From NCBI GenBank assembly GCA_008015155.1, contig SSFA01000008.1, positions 124,001 to 188,000 of the forward strand: DNA of 64,000 nucleotides. The letters run 5' to 3'. The notes beneath the pieces are model-generated. The model saw nothing but the letters and a program-made list of their open reading frames with translations. It made no database searches and had not been told where the DNA came from. Source of the stretch: Thiothrix sp. Lineage in GTDB: Bacteria; Pseudomonadota; Gammaproteobacteria; Thiotrichales; Thiotrichaceae. Made by a program: the position numbers and the translations under genes. Of this stretch, positions 12,672-21,353 are shown in pieces (position 1 is the first letter of the stretch; each line of letters begins with the position of its first letter).

Positions 12672-14198
12672 TCAGCTTTTTAACGTATGGGCGGCTATTT
12701 TCTGCTCAATGATCTGATGCCATTTTGCGGGGCCCGTTGTATGTACAGACTCACCTTGGCTATCGACCGCCACGGTGACGGGCATGTCTTTGACCTCAAA
12801 CTCATAAATCGCTTCCATACCTAATTCAGGAAAAGCCAAGGTCTTTGAACCTGTAATTGCCTTAGAAACTAAATAAGCAGCACCACCTACCGCCATTAAA
12901 TACACAGCACTAAACTCTTTAATCGCCTCAATAGCGATAGGACCACGCTCGGATTTACCAATCATGCCCAATAAGCCAGTTTGCTGCAGAATCTGCCGCG
13001 TGAATTTATCCATCCGAGTAGCTGTAGTGGGACCAGCAGGCCCTACTACCTCATCACGTACTGGATCCACTGGGCCTACGTAGTAAATAAAGCGCCCCTT
13101 AAGATCCACAGGCAACTTTTCGCCTTTATTGAGCATATCGACCATACGTTTATGCGCAGCATCGCGCCCAGTTAGCATTTTGCCTGATAGCAAAATGACT
13201 TCACCCGGCTTCCAAGTTTTCACATCTTCCGGGGTAACTGTATCCAAATTCACACGCCGCGCACTCTCACCTGCGACATAAGTCATTTCTGGCCAATCGT
13301 CTAAACTTGGTGGCGTTTGGAAAGCAGGGCCTGAACCATCTAAAACAAAGTGTGCATGGCGAGTGGCTGCGCAGTTTGGAATGATACAAACCGGCAAGGA
13401 GGCCGCATGGGTTGGATAGTCCATGATCTTCACGTCCAGCACCGTCGTTAAGCCACCTAAGCCTTGGGCACCTAAGCCTAGCTCATTCACCTTGTGATAT
13501 AACTCAATGCGTAACTCTTCGATGCGGTTTTTGGGGCCGCGAGCCATTAGCTCTTGAATATCAATCGGCTCCATCAGTACTTCTTTCGCCATTAGTGCAG
13601 CTTTTTCAGCCGTCCCACCAATACCAATACCGAGCATCCCTGGTGGACACCAACCTGCACCCATCGTAGGCACAGTTTTTAAGACCCAGTCGACAATGCT
13701 ATCAGAGGGATTGAGCATAGCCATTTTCGACTTATTTTCAGAACCACCACCCTTGGCAGCCACATCAATCGATACGGTATCACCGGGAACTATTTCATAG
13801 TGAATGACCGCTGGTGTATTGTCTTTCGTATTTTTACGCGCACCAGCTGGATCTGACAGGATAGAAGCACGCAGCACATTATCTGGCCAGAGATAAGCTT
13901 GACGCACACCTTCATTAATCATATCGGTGACACTCATATCACCTTCCCATTGCACCTGCATACCAACTTTTACAAAGACAGTCACAATGCCCGTATCTTG
14001 GCAAATCGGCCGTTTACCTTCAGCGCACATGCGGGAATTCACCAAAATCTGCGTAATCGCATCCTTAGCGGCAGGAGACTCTTCACGTTGCCAAGCGGCA
14101 TACATGGCATCGACAAAATCTTTCGGGTGATAGTAAGAAATATATTGCAGCGCATCGGCTACACTGGCAATTACGTCAGCTTGCTTGATGATAGTCAT
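12672..14198 (-). CDS. fumA: Fumarate hydratase class I (iron-sulfur)
   Basis: 508 residues from the ATG at 14198, which has CGGAGGACC just upstream; a longer frame to 14312 has no such signal. The enzyme interconverts fumarate and malate in the TCA cycle with a [4Fe-4S] cluster. Candidate ligand Cys are in RPICQDTG, GAGWCPPGMLG and IIPNCAATRH. Alpha and beta parts are fused in one chain, and VGPAGPTTATRMD marks the C-terminal beta domain. It is single-gene, closed by its own terminator, and complements the succinate dehydrogenase operon at 41.5-45.5 kb. Confidence 0.96.
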   Translation of the reverse strand: MTIIKQADVIASVADALQYISYYHPKDFVDAMYAAWQREESPAAKDAITQILVNSRMCAEGKRPICQDTGIVTVFVKVGMQVQWEGDMSVTDMINEGVRQAYLWPDNVLRASILSDPAGARKNTKDNTPAVIHYEIVPGDTVSIDVAAKGGGSENKSKMAMLNPSDSIVDWVLKTVPTMGAGWCPPGMLGIGIGGTAEKAALMAKEVLMEPIDIQELMARGPKNRIEELRIELYHKVNELGLGAQGLGGLTTVLDVKIMDYPTHAASLPVCIIPNCAATRHAHFVLDGSGPAFQTPPSLDDWPEMTYVAGESARRVNLDTVTPEDVKTWKPGEVILLSGKMLTGRDAAHKRMVDMLNKGEKLPVDLKGRFIYYVGPVDPVRDEVVGPAGPTTATRMDKFTRQILQQTGLLGMIGKSERGPIAIEAIKEFSAVYLMAVGGAAYLVSKAITGSKTLAFPELGMEAIYEFEVKDMPVTVAVDSQGESVHTTGPAKWHQIIEQKIAAHTLKS

Positions 14199-14332
14199 AG
14201 GGTCCTCCGTCGGATAATCAGTCTGGCTTACTGGGTGCAATGACTCTATTTGTGTGGTGCACAAGGGTATGCTATTTGACGGAGGGAATCCAGCTTTAAG
14301 GCTGAATCCCAAACCTAGCCAGCAGTAGCAGC

Positions 14333-14873
14333 TTAAATATAAGCGGGTATGAAATGATCTTGGTGGCGAATATGCAAAGATAAACCTAAAGCAGACATGC
14401 CATTTTTATCTAATAAACGAGCACTTAAGGGTAGAAAAACAGCCTCTTCAAATAAAGCATGTGCTGCATATTGAGTCACAATTTGCTCGACGATTTTTTT
14501 GTCTAAGCTTGCTTCTTTACCCTTAGCTAGCTTTTTAAGAGCGGGTTCAATGTCACGCCACCAGGCTTCAATTTGACGGTGTTCATTGGTCAAGCGATCA
14601 ATAATGTAATTTCGCATCAGCTAAATCGACTGGATCAGGATGCAAAGCCGTTCTGACCGCAGTAAATAGTTCCTGCTCTTCTTCTTGATGATGATTGAGA
14701 ATAACTTTGTGATAAAAACTCTCCAAGTCTGCGGCAAGCGTTTTGACTTGAGGATTGGATTTATCTTGTTCCACTATACTAGCGAGCTGAGCTAGTTGTT
14801 CAATATGTTTGAGAATTCCATCATGGCAGCCCGAAAAACTTTGTAAAGGGCTGGCTTGCTGATTGAGGCTCAC
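14333..14873 (-). pseudogene. Hemerythrin (HHE) domain protein split by a frameshift
   Basis: Two overlapping frames each encode half of one four-helix hemerythrin domain. The upstream frame gives helix A (GCHDGILKHIEQL) and helix B (FYHKVILNHHQEEEQELF) and stops at 14598. The second frame, from 14617, gives helix C (LTNEHRQIEAWW) and helix D (AAHALFEEAVFLPL). Together they make about 180 residues and all the His and Glu di-iron ligands; neither half is a complete fold. The best start is GTG at 14873, 8 bases after AGGAG. The break is between DLADAK and RNYIID and needs a +1 shift. It may be a mutation, an assembly error, a recoding site or two coupled half-proteins. Confidence 0.75.
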
Positions 14874-14945
14874 GGTGGTAGCTCCTAAATACTTATTAAT
14901 CATGCACCATCATAAGCTGGAGCCTGATAACACCTATTGATCTGA

Positions 14946-14963
14946 GTCAAGCCACCACTTGAC
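14946..14963 (-). terminator. Weak hairpin after the cupredoxin gene
   Basis: The inverted repeat GTCAAG / CTTGAC with a 6-base loop lies 20 bp beyond the stop codon of the minus-strand cupredoxin gene. It has no T tract, so it is only a candidate. Confidence 0.3.
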
Positions 14964-14982
14964 CCAGCTAGAAAGAGGCAAA

Positions 14983-15888
14983 TTATTGAGCAACTTGCAC
15001 TAAGCCCTTCATGCCCGCCTCAAAATGCCCCGGCTGTAAGCAAGCAAAATCTACCTTGCCCGCTTTACTAAACTTCCAAACGACTTCTTTAACCTCCCCC
15101 GGATCAACCTGCACCATATTCGGGTCCTTATGTTGCATATTGGGGTGCTTCAGCATTAACGCAGCATGTTCTTTGAGATCAGCAATCGTACCTAAGGTCA
15201 ACTCGTGACGAATATTGCCCGTATTGCGCACCACTAAACGTACCGTTTCACCTTGTTTTACATTCAGGTTCTCTGGGCTAAAACGCATCGTATCTGCCAT
15301 ATCAACCACCACTGTACGTGCAACCTCAGTGGTATCACCGGGTAGGCCAATCGCTGTTTCGGCCTGATGATCATGCCCAGCTGTATGTTCATGACTTGCA
15401 CTGGCTTGTGTCTCACCATGCTCATGCACAGCAGCTGGATTCACTTTATAGTATTGATAGGCTAGAACCGTACCAACCAACACAGTAGCCAAGGAAGCAA
15501 GCGCATAACGCTTGATACTCTGCGTCCAAGTCTGCTTAGACATCCACACTAAAGCCAGAATCGAAACAGCAAAGCCTAAAGGTACTGCCCATAAGCTACG
15601 GTTCGGTGAGTCTGGAAAATGTTGCAAACTACCAGTAAATAGACCCAAACTAATCGCTAATAAAGTACTAATAGCTAAGGCTTTAACCAGTACAGCCCCC
15701 TTCTCTTCCTTATCTTTGCTTTCCAACCACATGCCTAAAATAAAGGCAACAACACCAAGACCTGCCGTGACTAAAGACCGTTGTCCTGAAAACACACCAT
15801 GACTGACAGAACCGGCAATAAAACTAATACCACCGTATTTCAAAGCCATCGCAATATGCTGGCGGGAAAAACTGACTTGCTGCTCCAT
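14983..15888 (-). CDS. Membrane-anchored cupredoxin, CopI-like
   Basis: 301 residues. The first 146 hold four to five hydrophobic segments (about 18-32, 39-55, 66-85, 99-115, 128-146). A His-rich linker (about 155-175, HEHGE...HEHTAGHDH) precedes a cupredoxin domain (about 190-301). Candidate copper ligands are H228 (IRHELTLG), C283, H288 and M293 in ACLQPGHFEAGM, a type-1 site arrangement. The soluble domain closely resembles CopI-type periplasmic copper-tolerance proteins. A role in copper handling on the periplasmic face is inferred. No copper ATPase or sensor is adjacent. Confidence 0.78.
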   Translation of the reverse strand: MEQQVSFSRQHIAMALKYGGISFIAGSVSHGVFSGQRSLVTAGLGVVAFILGMWLESKDKEEKGAVLVKALAISTLLAISLGLFTGSLQHFPDSPNRSLWAVPLGFAVSILALVWMSKQTWTQSIKRYALASLATVLVGTVLAYQYYKVNPAAVHEHGETQASASHEHTAGHDHQAETAIGLPGDTTEVARTVVVDMADTMRFSPENLNVKQGETVRLVVRNTGNIRHELTLGTIADLKEHAALMLKHPNMQHKDPNMVQVDPGEVKEVVWKFSKAGKVDFACLQPGHFEAGMKGLVQVAQ

Positions 15889-15970
15889 AAAATCCTCATT
15901 AGTTTTAGATTGGGTAGATACTCTAAGAATAACAGTAGTCTAAGAACTGGATACAAGGTTTGCAAGTTAA

Positions 15971-16765
15971 CTAATTGTTATCAAGAGAGACTACTAAACT
16001 TTGCTTATGTTGGTTCAGAATCGAGCGTGCTGTATTCGCCAAAGCTAAAGTATCTACACCTAAAGCAATAAACTGCACACCTAAACGTTCATAGTGCAAA
16101 GCGGTTTGTGGATTAACCGCTAAAGTCCCCACTGCTTTACCAGCCGCCTTAATTTTTTGAATCGCATTGGTAACGGCTGCGACTACCTCAGGATGATTCG
16201 GATTACCTAGATGATCCATCGTAGCCGCTAAATCCGCAGGTCCGATGAAAACTGCATCCACTCCTGCTACTGTTAAAATCTCATCCAAATTGTTTAAGCC
16301 CACTACACTTTCAATTTGAATGATCAAGCACAGCTCTGCTTCAGCTTCTTTTAGATAATTCGGATTCAGATTCCAAGCGGCTGCCCGCGCTAAAGCCGTA
16401 CCCACTCCACGCACGCCTTTGGGTGGATAATGCATAAAGCGCACTAAATCGCAGGTTTGCTCTGCAGTTTCGACCATAGGAATCAACAGCGTCTGCGCCC
16501 CTAAATCCAAATATTGTTTAATTAGCGCTTGATTACCTTCTACTAAGCGTACAATCGCATGGCTAGAGCTAGGTGCAGTGGCTTGTAACTGTGCTAATAC
16601 TGTCTGTAGATCGTTGGGAGCATGTTCACCATCAATCAAAACCCAATCATAGCCAGTATAGGCACAGAGTTCAGCCGCAATTGGGCTGCATAAACCTAAC
16701 CAGAACCCATACTGTTGTTGGCCTGCTGCTAAGGCGCGCTTGAAAGCATTAATCGGGATTTGCAT
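15971..16765 (-). CDS. hpaI: 4-hydroxy-2-oxoheptanedioate aldolase
   Basis: 264 residues of the HpcH/HpaI class II aldolase family. Motifs are WVLIDGEHAPND near the N-terminus, the metal-site IQIESVVGLNNLDEI and VFIGPADLAATM. It cleaves 4-hydroxy-2-oxoheptanedioate to pyruvate and succinic semialdehyde, the last step of the homoprotocatechuate pathway. It is the final gene of the hpaEDFHI operon, 11 bp after hpaH. The genomic setting makes this substrate more likely than the 2-keto-3-deoxy-rhamnonate used by relatives. Confidence 0.9.
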   Translation of the reverse strand: MQIPINAFKRALAAGQQQYGFWLGLCSPIAAELCAYTGYDWVLIDGEHAPNDLQTVLAQLQATAPSSSHAIVRLVEGNQALIKQYLDLGAQTLLIPMVETAEQTCDLVRFMHYPPKGVRGVGTALARAAAWNLNPNYLKEAEAELCLIIQIESVVGLNNLDEILTVAGVDAVFIGPADLAATMDHLGNPNHPEVVAAVTNAIQKIKAAGKAVGTLAVNPQTALHYERLGVQFIALGVDTLALANTARSILNQHKQSLVVSLDNN

Positions 16766-16776
16766 ACATTCGCTCC

Positions 16777-17586
16777 TTAAACAAAACGGCAGGAAATACC
16801 ACCTAAAACACCATAATCAGCATGAATCGTATCACCCGCTTTGACGGTTACAGGTGCGGTAAATGAACCCGATAAAAGAATCTGCCCTGCTTCCAATCCA
16901 ATGCCATGCGCAGCAAAACGCTTAGCAATCCAGCAAATACCATTGGCGGGATGATTCAACACACCCGCCGCTAAGCCGGTTTCCTCTATCACTGCATTCC
17001 GATACAAAATCGCCCCGCACCAGCGCAAATCAACCGCATCAGGGCGTATTGGCCTGCCACCTAAGATAATGCCAGCATTGGCTGCATTGTCCGAAATCGT
17101 ATCCATCACTGTGCGTACATAGCCCGTTTGGGGATGAACGCGATGGCTACGTGCATCAATTAGCTCTAAAGCAGGGATGACATAATCAGTAGCATTCAGC
17201 ACATCCATGACCGTTAAATTCGAGCCTGATAAAGGCGATTTAAGGACAAAGGCTAACTCGACCTCAATGCGAGGATCATTAAAACGTACCGCTTCAATTT
17301 CACTGCCATCCTCGATACGCATGGCATTAGTCAGCACTCCAAAATCAGGCGTATTAATTTTCATCACACGCTGCATTGCCCTTGAAGTCAGGCCAATTTT
17401 GTAGCCCATCAATTGCTGACCAGCCGCATATTTCTTCTGCATCCACGCAGCTTGCACCGCATAAGCATCATCCATCGTCATCTGCGGATAAGTTAAGGTC
17501 AGCGCATCAATTTGCCGCACATCTAACTCGGCTTGATGCAAATCTTGAGCAGCAGCGGCAATTTGCGCATGGTTTAAAGTCAGCAT
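16777..17586 (-). CDS. hpaH: 2-oxo-hept-4-ene-1,7-dioate hydratase
   Basis: 269 residues of the HpaH/MhpD hydratase family, with [12 protein letters not shown], the acidic metal-site motif [10 protein letters not shown] and [15 protein letters not shown]. It adds water to 2-oxohept-4-ene-1,7-dioate to give the HpaI substrate. It lies between hpaF and hpaI with gaps near 10 bp, so it is cotranscribed with them. Confidence 0.92.
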   Translation of the reverse strand: MLTLNHAQIAAAAQDLHQAELDVRQIDALTLTYPQMTMDDAYAVQAAWMQKKYAAGQQLMGYKIGLTSRAMQRVMKINTPDFGVLTNAMRIEDGSEIEAVRFNDPRIEVELAFVLKSPLSGSNLTVMDVLNATDYVIPALELIDARSHRVHPQTGYVRTVMDTISDNAANAGIILGGRPIRPDAVDLRWCGAILYRNAVIEETGLAAGVLNHPANGICWIAKRFAAHGIGLEAGQILLSGSFTAPVTVKAGDTIHADYGVLGGISCRFV

Positions 17587-17595
17587 TCGAGCCTC

Positions 17596-17976
17596 CTAAA
17601 GATAATCTTGGATATTATTTTTGTTGTACTTTAAAACCGGCTCTAGCTCTTTCATTTCAAACGACATCGCCCCCCCTCTAGTCTCAAAACAACTGGCGAA
17701 GTGATTTTCCAAAACGCTAAAAAAGCTTTTCGCCGCAGTTTCTCGTTCTTCTAAGCTACGCCCCGCGCCCAATAACACGGTCAAATGCACGAACATATGC
17801 TCAGGATTACCATCCGCCAGCCGATAATCCTGGCAAGCATAGGCACGACTACGAATCCCTTTTAACGGGAAAATTCCTGTATCCATAGCGGCCTGATGCA
17901 AGTCAGCAAATAGCCTTTGCAGATTCAGAACTTCATTCGAAATATTATCGGAATACTCCAATACAAAATGCGCCAT
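17596..17976 (-). CDS. hpaF: 5-carboxymethyl-2-hydroxymuconate delta-isomerase
   Basis: 126 residues, the usual size of the small tautomerase-like HpaF trimer subunit. It starts MAHFVLEYSDNI with the Pro replaced as in other HpaF proteins. GIRSRAYACQDYRLADG and HLTVLLGAGRS match the family. It isomerises 5-carboxymethyl-2-hydroxymuconate. It sits 3 bp after hpaD in the operon. Confidence 0.92.
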   Translation of the reverse strand: MAHFVLEYSDNISNEVLNLQRLFADLHQAAMDTGIFPLKGIRSRAYACQDYRLADGNPEHMFVHLTVLLGAGRSLEERETAAKSFFSVLENHFASCFETRGGAMSFEMKELEPVLKYNKNNIQDYL

Positions 17977-17979
17977 GGC

Positions 17980-18831
17980 TTACTCCAGCGGGAAAATTGC
18001 ATTAATTTGCCCCGTGCCGGAGCTACCAAAATAGGGGGTAATGACTTCGACTTGGCCACGATATTGATCCCAGCCTAAAGCCCCCAAAAGCATAGCGGTA
18101 TCATGCATAAAGCCTTCACCATGACATTTATCCGCATACTCCGGCAACATGCCACAAAAGGTCGGCCAATCCCCTGCTTGCCAAAGCTCGACCACACGCC
18201 TATCAACCACTTCTAAAAAAGGCGACCAAACTTTATGTAAGAAATGCTCAGATACACCATTTTGGGCAAAGCGATGCGAGAGTGAGCCACTGGCAAAAAT
18301 AGCTACTTTACCGTCATAGCGCTGCTCAATCGCCTCTCGAAAGGCTTTACCCAAAGCCACACTATCCGCCAAATTATGCACCATACACAAGGCTGATACT
18401 GAAACAACTTTAAAATGCCGGTCGCTATTCATATAGCGCATGGGTACTAAGGAACCATATTCTAAAGCCAAGGTGGTCTGATCATGGGCGCGCGTATGAA
18501 TACCGGCTTGAGTGGCGACTTCTGCCAATAGATGCCCAAGCTCAGGATTACCCTCATAGGCATAAGGCATATTTTTAATAAAATGTGGCAATTCATTACT
18601 GGTGTAAACACCTTCAAACTGTGGAGCACAATTGATGTGATAACCTGAATTAACTAACCAATGGGTATCGAAAATAACAATCGTATCCACACCCAATTCG
18701 CGACAACGTCGACCAATTTCCAGATGCCCATCAATCGCGGCTTGCCGACAGCCAAAATGTGGCCCCGGTAACTCGGACAAATACATAGAAGGCACATGCG
18801 TAATTTTGGCCGCTAAGGCTAATTTGCCCAT
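17980..18831 (-). CDS. hpaD: 3,4-dihydroxyphenylacetate 2,3-dioxygenase
   Basis: 283 residues of the class III (LigB-fold) extradiol dioxygenases. Candidate iron-site His are in THVPSMY near the N-terminus and in IFDTHWLVNSGYH. It opens the ring of homoprotocatechuate to 5-carboxymethyl-2-hydroxymuconate semialdehyde. The stop-to-start gap to hpaE is only 3 bp and to hpaF also 3 bp, indicating tight coupling. Confidence 0.93.
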   Translation of the reverse strand: MGKLALAAKITHVPSMYLSELPGPHFGCRQAAIDGHLEIGRRCRELGVDTIVIFDTHWLVNSGYHINCAPQFEGVYTSNELPHFIKNMPYAYEGNPELGHLLAEVATQAGIHTRAHDQTTLALEYGSLVPMRYMNSDRHFKVVSVSALCMVHNLADSVALGKAFREAIEQRYDGKVAIFASGSLSHRFAQNGVSEHFLHKVWSPFLEVVDRRVVELWQAGDWPTFCGMLPEYADKCHGEGFMHDTAMLLGALGWDQYRGQVEVITPYFGSSGTGQINAIFPLE

Positions 18832-18834
18832 AAC

Positions 18835-20355
18835 TCACCTTCCTAAGACTGGCACATGATGAGTCCCGTGTGCGAGGCAGACATTTTTGGTTTCCATATA
18901 AAACTCAAAACTATAATCACCACCATCACGGCCGATTCCACTCATTTTGACCCCACCAAAGGGTGAAGGTAGATTGCGGTTATTCTCAGAGTTAATCCAT
19001 ACCATTCCAGCCTCTAACTTATGCGCCAAACGCATAGCTCGACCTTGATTTTCAGTCCACGCATAAGCGGCTAAGCCATAGGGCGTATCATTGGCTAAAC
19101 GAATCGCCTCTGCTTCATCCTTGAAGCTAATCGCTGTGAGTACTGGCCCGAAGATTTCTTCGCGGGCGATTTTCATTTGATTATGAGCTTGAGTGAACAA
19201 AGTGGGCTGCACATAATTCCCTGCCCCCAAACTGGTTAGCCGCTCACCACCGACCGCAATCCTTGCTCCCTCTGCACGTGCTGCCTCCATATAACTGAGG
19301 ACTTTTTCTAGATGAGTCCTATGAATCAATGGCCCTACTTCAGTTTCAGGATCTAAGGGATGCCCTACTTTGAGATTTTTAACACGCTCACTTAGGGCTA
19401 CTAAAAAGCGCTCATGAATACTCTCTTGAATTAATAAACGACTACTAGAGGTACAGCGCTGGCCATTTAAACTATAAATCATGAAAACTACAGCATCCAA
19501 AGCACGCTCAAAATCAGCATCTTCGAAGACCAAAACCGGATTCTTACCACCTAGCTCTAAATGTAAGCGTTTTAAAGTGGGGGCTGCTTGCGCCATGATA
19601 TAAGAGCCGGTCACCGTTTCACCCACAAAAGCGACTGCTTTAATCGCGGGATGCTCAGTTAAGCGTTTGCCTACTGACTCGCCCAAGCCATTTACCATAT
19701 TCCAAACACCGGCTGGAATGCCTGCTTCTTTACTGATTTCAGCCAATAGCGCTGCACTCAAAGGGCTAAACTCAGCGGGTTTGTGCACAATCGTACAGCC
19801 TGCGGCTAAGGCTGGGGCAATCTTCCAAGTCGCGAGCATAAAAGGCGTATTCCAAGGCGTAATAACTGCAACTGACCCAAGGGGAGAGCGAACGGTGAAA
19901 TTAGTATGCTCGGCTTGCATCAAGGCCAAACCATCTTTGGCTTCTGCCGCTTTATCTGCAAAGAACCGGAAATTTTCTGCACCCCGCAAAGCAGCTTGCT
20001 TCATAAAGCGTAACGGCTGGCCACAATCACTACTTTCAACTAAAGCGATTTCTTCTGCGCGTGCTACTAATAAATCAGCAAATTTATGCAGCATTTTGCG
20101 CCGCTCACTACCTGCCATGTCCCGCCAAGCGGGGAAAGCTGCTTGAGCCGCTTCGCAAGCCTGATCGGCATCAGCGATGGTTCCTGCAACTACTTGGCCA
20201 AGGCTAGTGTTATCAATCGGGCTTAGATTATCAAAGCTAGTTGCCTGAGCTGGAACCAGCCATTCACCTTGGATGAAGTGCCCAGTCGTCTGCTCACGAA
20301 AACCTCGCAAGTACTGCGCCGCTAAGTTTTGATTTTTCGACAATAGTTCAGACAC
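18835..20355 (-). CDS. hpaE: 5-carboxymethyl-2-hydroxymuconate semialdehyde dehydrogenase
   Basis: 506 residues of the aldehyde dehydrogenase superfamily. Visible are the NAD-site VITPWNTPF, the catalytic Glu motif LELGGKNPVLVF and the catalytic Cys in NGQRCTSSSR. Near the C-terminus is SPFGGVKMSGIGRDGG. It oxidises the ring-cleavage aldehyde to the acid. It is the first gene of the hpaEDFHI operon and starts with GTG, 7 bases after GAGGAG. Its promoter overlaps a HpaR-type dyad. Confidence 0.93.
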   Translation of the reverse strand: MSELLSKNQNLAAQYLRGFREQTTGHFIQGEWLVPAQATSFDNLSPIDNTSLGQVVAGTIADADQACEAAQAAFPAWRDMAGSERRKMLHKFADLLVARAEEIALVESSDCGQPLRFMKQAALRGAENFRFFADKAAEAKDGLALMQAEHTNFTVRSPLGSVAVITPWNTPFMLATWKIAPALAAGCTIVHKPAEFSPLSAALLAEISKEAGIPAGVWNMVNGLGESVGKRLTEHPAIKAVAFVGETVTGSYIMAQAAPTLKRLHLELGGKNPVLVFEDADFERALDAVVFMIYSLNGQRCTSSSRLLIQESIHERFLVALSERVKNLKVGHPLDPETEVGPLIHRTHLEKVLSYMEAARAEGARIAVGGERLTSLGAGNYVQPTLFTQAHNQMKIAREEIFGPVLTAISFKDEAEAIRLANDTPYGLAAYAWTENQGRAMRLAHKLEAGMVWINSENNRNLPSPFGGVKMSGIGRDGGDYSFEFYMETKNVCLAHGTHHVPVLGR

Positions 20356-20391
20356 CGCTTACTCCTCATCCTAGTCAGTTGAACTAGAAAA

Positions 20392-20420
20392 TATATAACA
20401 TGTTAAATTTATTTTGACAA
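20392..20420 (-). promoter_or_regulatory. Sigma-70 promoter of the hpaEDFHI operon
   Basis: On the minus strand, TTGTCA (20420-20415) is followed after exactly 17 bases by TATATA (20397-20392). This is a good sigma-70 promoter about 37 bp before the hpaE start codon. The operator-like dyad at 20395-20406 covers the -10 element and spacer end, so bound repressor would block RNA polymerase. Confidence 0.6.
20395..20406. promoter_or_regulatory. HpaR-type operator, copy 1
   Basis: ATAAC-AT-GTTAA: a near-perfect dyad with a 2-base centre overlapping the -10 of the hpaE promoter. It matches copy 2 at 10 of 12 positions. A MarR-family regulator, HpaR, is encoded in the cluster. Binding is inferred. 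Confidence 0.55.
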
Positions 20421-20448
20421 GAATAAAGACAAATTAGACTTTTTCAGA

Positions 20449-20460
20449 TTAACAAGTTAA
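20449..20460. promoter_or_regulatory. HpaR-type operator, copy 2
   Basis: TTAAC-AA-GTTAA: a perfect 5-bp dyad with a 2-base centre, 54 bp centre to centre from copy 1 (about five helical turns). It lies between a weak TTTTCA (20441-20446) and TAATAT (20463-20468) pair that could be the hpaG promoter. Repression of hpaGR by HpaR is the likely role. Confidence 0.55.
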
Positions 20461-20504
20461 ATTAATATTCAATTAGACTTAAATACTGTTGAGGAGGAAA
20501 CCTG

Positions 20505-21353
20505 ATGCGTCTAGTAACTTATCGACAAGTTCAGCGTGTGACTTGGGGAGTACTGACAGAAGATGATATGGTTTTGGATTGCAGCTCAACCGCGCCTTCT
20601 TTGAAAGCTGCTATTGCGCAAAATAAGCTGCCAACGCTACGCCCTTCACCTGTGGGCGTAGGCTTGTCTGAAGTGACTTTGTTACCGACCATTCCCGACC
20701 CTGAAAAAATTATTTGTATTGGGGTGAATTACGCGAACCGTAACGCGGAATATAAAGATAACTCCTCAGAATCCAACTACCCGAGTGTCTTTATGCGCAC
20801 ACCCGATTCTCTGACTAGTCATGAGGCTCCTTTGATTCGCCCCCCTGAGTCACATCAGTTGGATTATGAAGGGGAAATTGTCATCGTTATTGGCAAAGGT
20901 GGGCGACGCATTCGGCAAGAAGAGGCTTATCAACATATTGCTGGCTTGACGATCATGAACGAAGGCACGCTAAGGGATTGGGTACGTCATGCTAAATTTA
21001 ATGTAACTCAAGGTAAGAACTTTGTGCACTCTGGCTCACTCGGCCCTTGGATGGTAACAGCCGATCAATTTAATGCACAAAGCTATGAAGACATGACGGT
21101 CACGACTCGGGTCAATGGCGAAGTGCGCCAACACGATACGACGGCTAATATGATGTTCCCTTTTGCCTATATCATCCATTATTTGTCAAAATTTTACTTA
21201 CTCAAACCCGGTGATCTTATTGCCACAGGGACACCGAATGGTGCAGGCGCACGCTTTGATCCACCTCGTTACTTAGTACCTGGTGATATTGTTGAAGTTG
21301 AAGTACAAGGTATCGGCGTCTTACGCAATAGTATCAAGGATGAAATTATTTAA
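20505..21353 (+). CDS. hpaG: Fumarylacetoacetate-hydrolase family protein of the homoprotocatechuate pathway
   Basis: 282 residues with one FAH domain: IICIGVNYANRNAEY, LDYEGEIVIVIGKGGR (metal-binding Glu residues), and LIATGTPNGAGARFDPP near the end. In enteric bacteria HpaG is a double-domain decarboxylase/isomerase; here there is a single domain plus a separate HpaF isomerase. The decarboxylase role (5-oxopent-3-ene-1,2,5-tricarboxylate) is therefore most likely. The ribosome binding site is GAGGAGG. It is divergent from hpaE and overlaps hpaR by one base (TAATG). Confidence 0.85.
   Translation: MRLVTYRQVQRVTWGVLTEDDMVLDCSSTAPSLKAAIAQNKLPTLRPSPVGVGLSEVTLLPTIPDPEKIICIGVNYANRNAEYKDNSSESNYPSVFMRTPDSLTSHEAPLIRPPESHQLDYEGEIVIVIGKGGRRIRQEEAYQHIAGLTIMNEGTLRDWVRHAKFNVTQGKNFVHSGSLGPWMVTADQFNAQSYEDMTVTTRVNGEVRQHDTTANMMFPFAYIIHYLSKFYLLKPGDLIATGTPNGAGARFDPPRYLVPGDIVEVEVQGIGVLRNSIKDEII

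Noticed and set aside
13899..14243. 114-codon frame opposite fumA
   Set aside because: It lies antisense within a well-supported gene and has no recognisable domain or ribosome site.
14199..14312. 38-codon N-terminal extension of fumarase
   Set aside because: The ATG at 14198 has a strong GGAGG site and begins at the usual family position.
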